Made by a program: the position numbers and the translations under genes | NCBI GenBank assembly: GCA_030378125.1 | Contig: JAUCGN010000122.1 | Location: 1 to 5,399 of the forward strand | Length of the DNA stretch: 5,399 nt | Source of the DNA: Thiotrichales bacterium HSG1 | GTDB taxonomy: Bacteria > Pseudomonadota > Gammaproteobacteria > Beggiatoales > Beggiatoaceae | Reading direction: 5' to 3' | Notes under the pieces: generated by a model | Told to the model about the DNA's origin: nothing | The model's input: the letters and a program-made list of their open reading frames with translations, nothing else | The model's database searches: none | Part shown: one piece after another, positions 5,336-5,399 of the stretch | How the letters are laid out: each line of letters opens with the position of its first letter | Position numbering within the stretch: position 1 is the stretch's first letter

Positions 5336-5399
5336 ATGAAAAAAATATTTATTATATTAGTGATGCTTATATCTACCACAACTTGTTGGGCAATAGATG
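5336..5399 (+). CDS. 5' end of an exported protein (partial, signal peptide only)
   Basis: Only 21 codons are visible before the window ends: MKKIFIILVMLISTTTCWAI followed by D. This is a classical Sec signal peptide with a K2-K3 n-region, a hydrophobic core (about 4-13) and a C-W-A site compatible with signal peptidase I cleavage after A19. C17 is not in a good lipobox (preceded by TTT), so a lipoprotein is less likely. The mature protein is periplasmic, outer-membrane or secreted; its function cannot be read. It begins 25 bases after the DamX-like gene with a good Shine-Dalgarno, so it is probably in the same operon and may also act in the envelope. Confidence 0.7.
   Translation, partial: MKKIFIILVMLISTTTCWAID

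Noticed and set aside
1..5399. CRISPR array, tRNA, rRNA or insertion sequence
   Set aside because: No regularly spaced repeats, cloverleaf-like segments, transposase motifs or target-site duplications were found on either strand.

Overview
The window is low-GC DNA with short intergenic gaps and typical bacterial gene structure. It most likely comes from a gammaproteobacterium, and large sulfur bacteria of the Beggiatoa/Thiotrichales type are my best guess. Three things support this: the gammaproteobacterial look of the aspartate kinase, a DamX-type ATPase-plus-SPOR protein, and a GTTGGGTTA...TAACCCAAC palindrome of a kind I recall as abundant in Beggiatoa-like and cyanobacterial genomes. The assignment is an inference from memory, not a search result.

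Bases 1-2084 hold four or five tightly packed plus-strand genes. First comes the 3' end of an unrecognised gene. Its frame stops at 138, but a second open frame that can be joined at an A7 run continues to 239. Next are a 75-residue single-pass membrane protein (242-469), a monofunctional aspartate kinase lysC (478-1692) and phosphoribosyl-AMP cyclohydrolase hisI (1695-2084). After 27 bases comes an ACT-domain 3-phosphoglycerate dehydrogenase serA (2112-3284). The 2-27 base gaps suggest one transcription unit. lysC, hisI and serA serve the aspartate-family, histidine and serine pathways, so the unit would be a mixed amino-acid operon rather than a single pathway. No convincing promoter, attenuator or lysine riboswitch was seen ahead of lysC.

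Bases 3285-3326 separate serA from a convergent minus-strand gene and contain the palindromic repeat. The minus-strand gene (3327-3695) encodes a 122-residue protein built around six tandem heptads that form a textbook leucine zipper. It has a good Shine-Dalgarno and a plausible sigma70 promoter. It is not a family I recognise.

Bases 3696-4020 are a 325-base AT-rich divergent intergenic region. It carries the minus-strand promoter, a weaker plus-strand promoter candidate, a small AT hairpin and a long-spaced 9-base inverted repeat. From 4021 a DamX-like protein follows: N-terminal AAA/ExeA-type ATPase, one membrane segment, then a periplasmic SPOR domain. This architecture points to septal peptidoglycan binding during division. 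Twenty-five bases further on, a secreted or periplasmic protein begins with a clear signal peptide and is cut by the window end.
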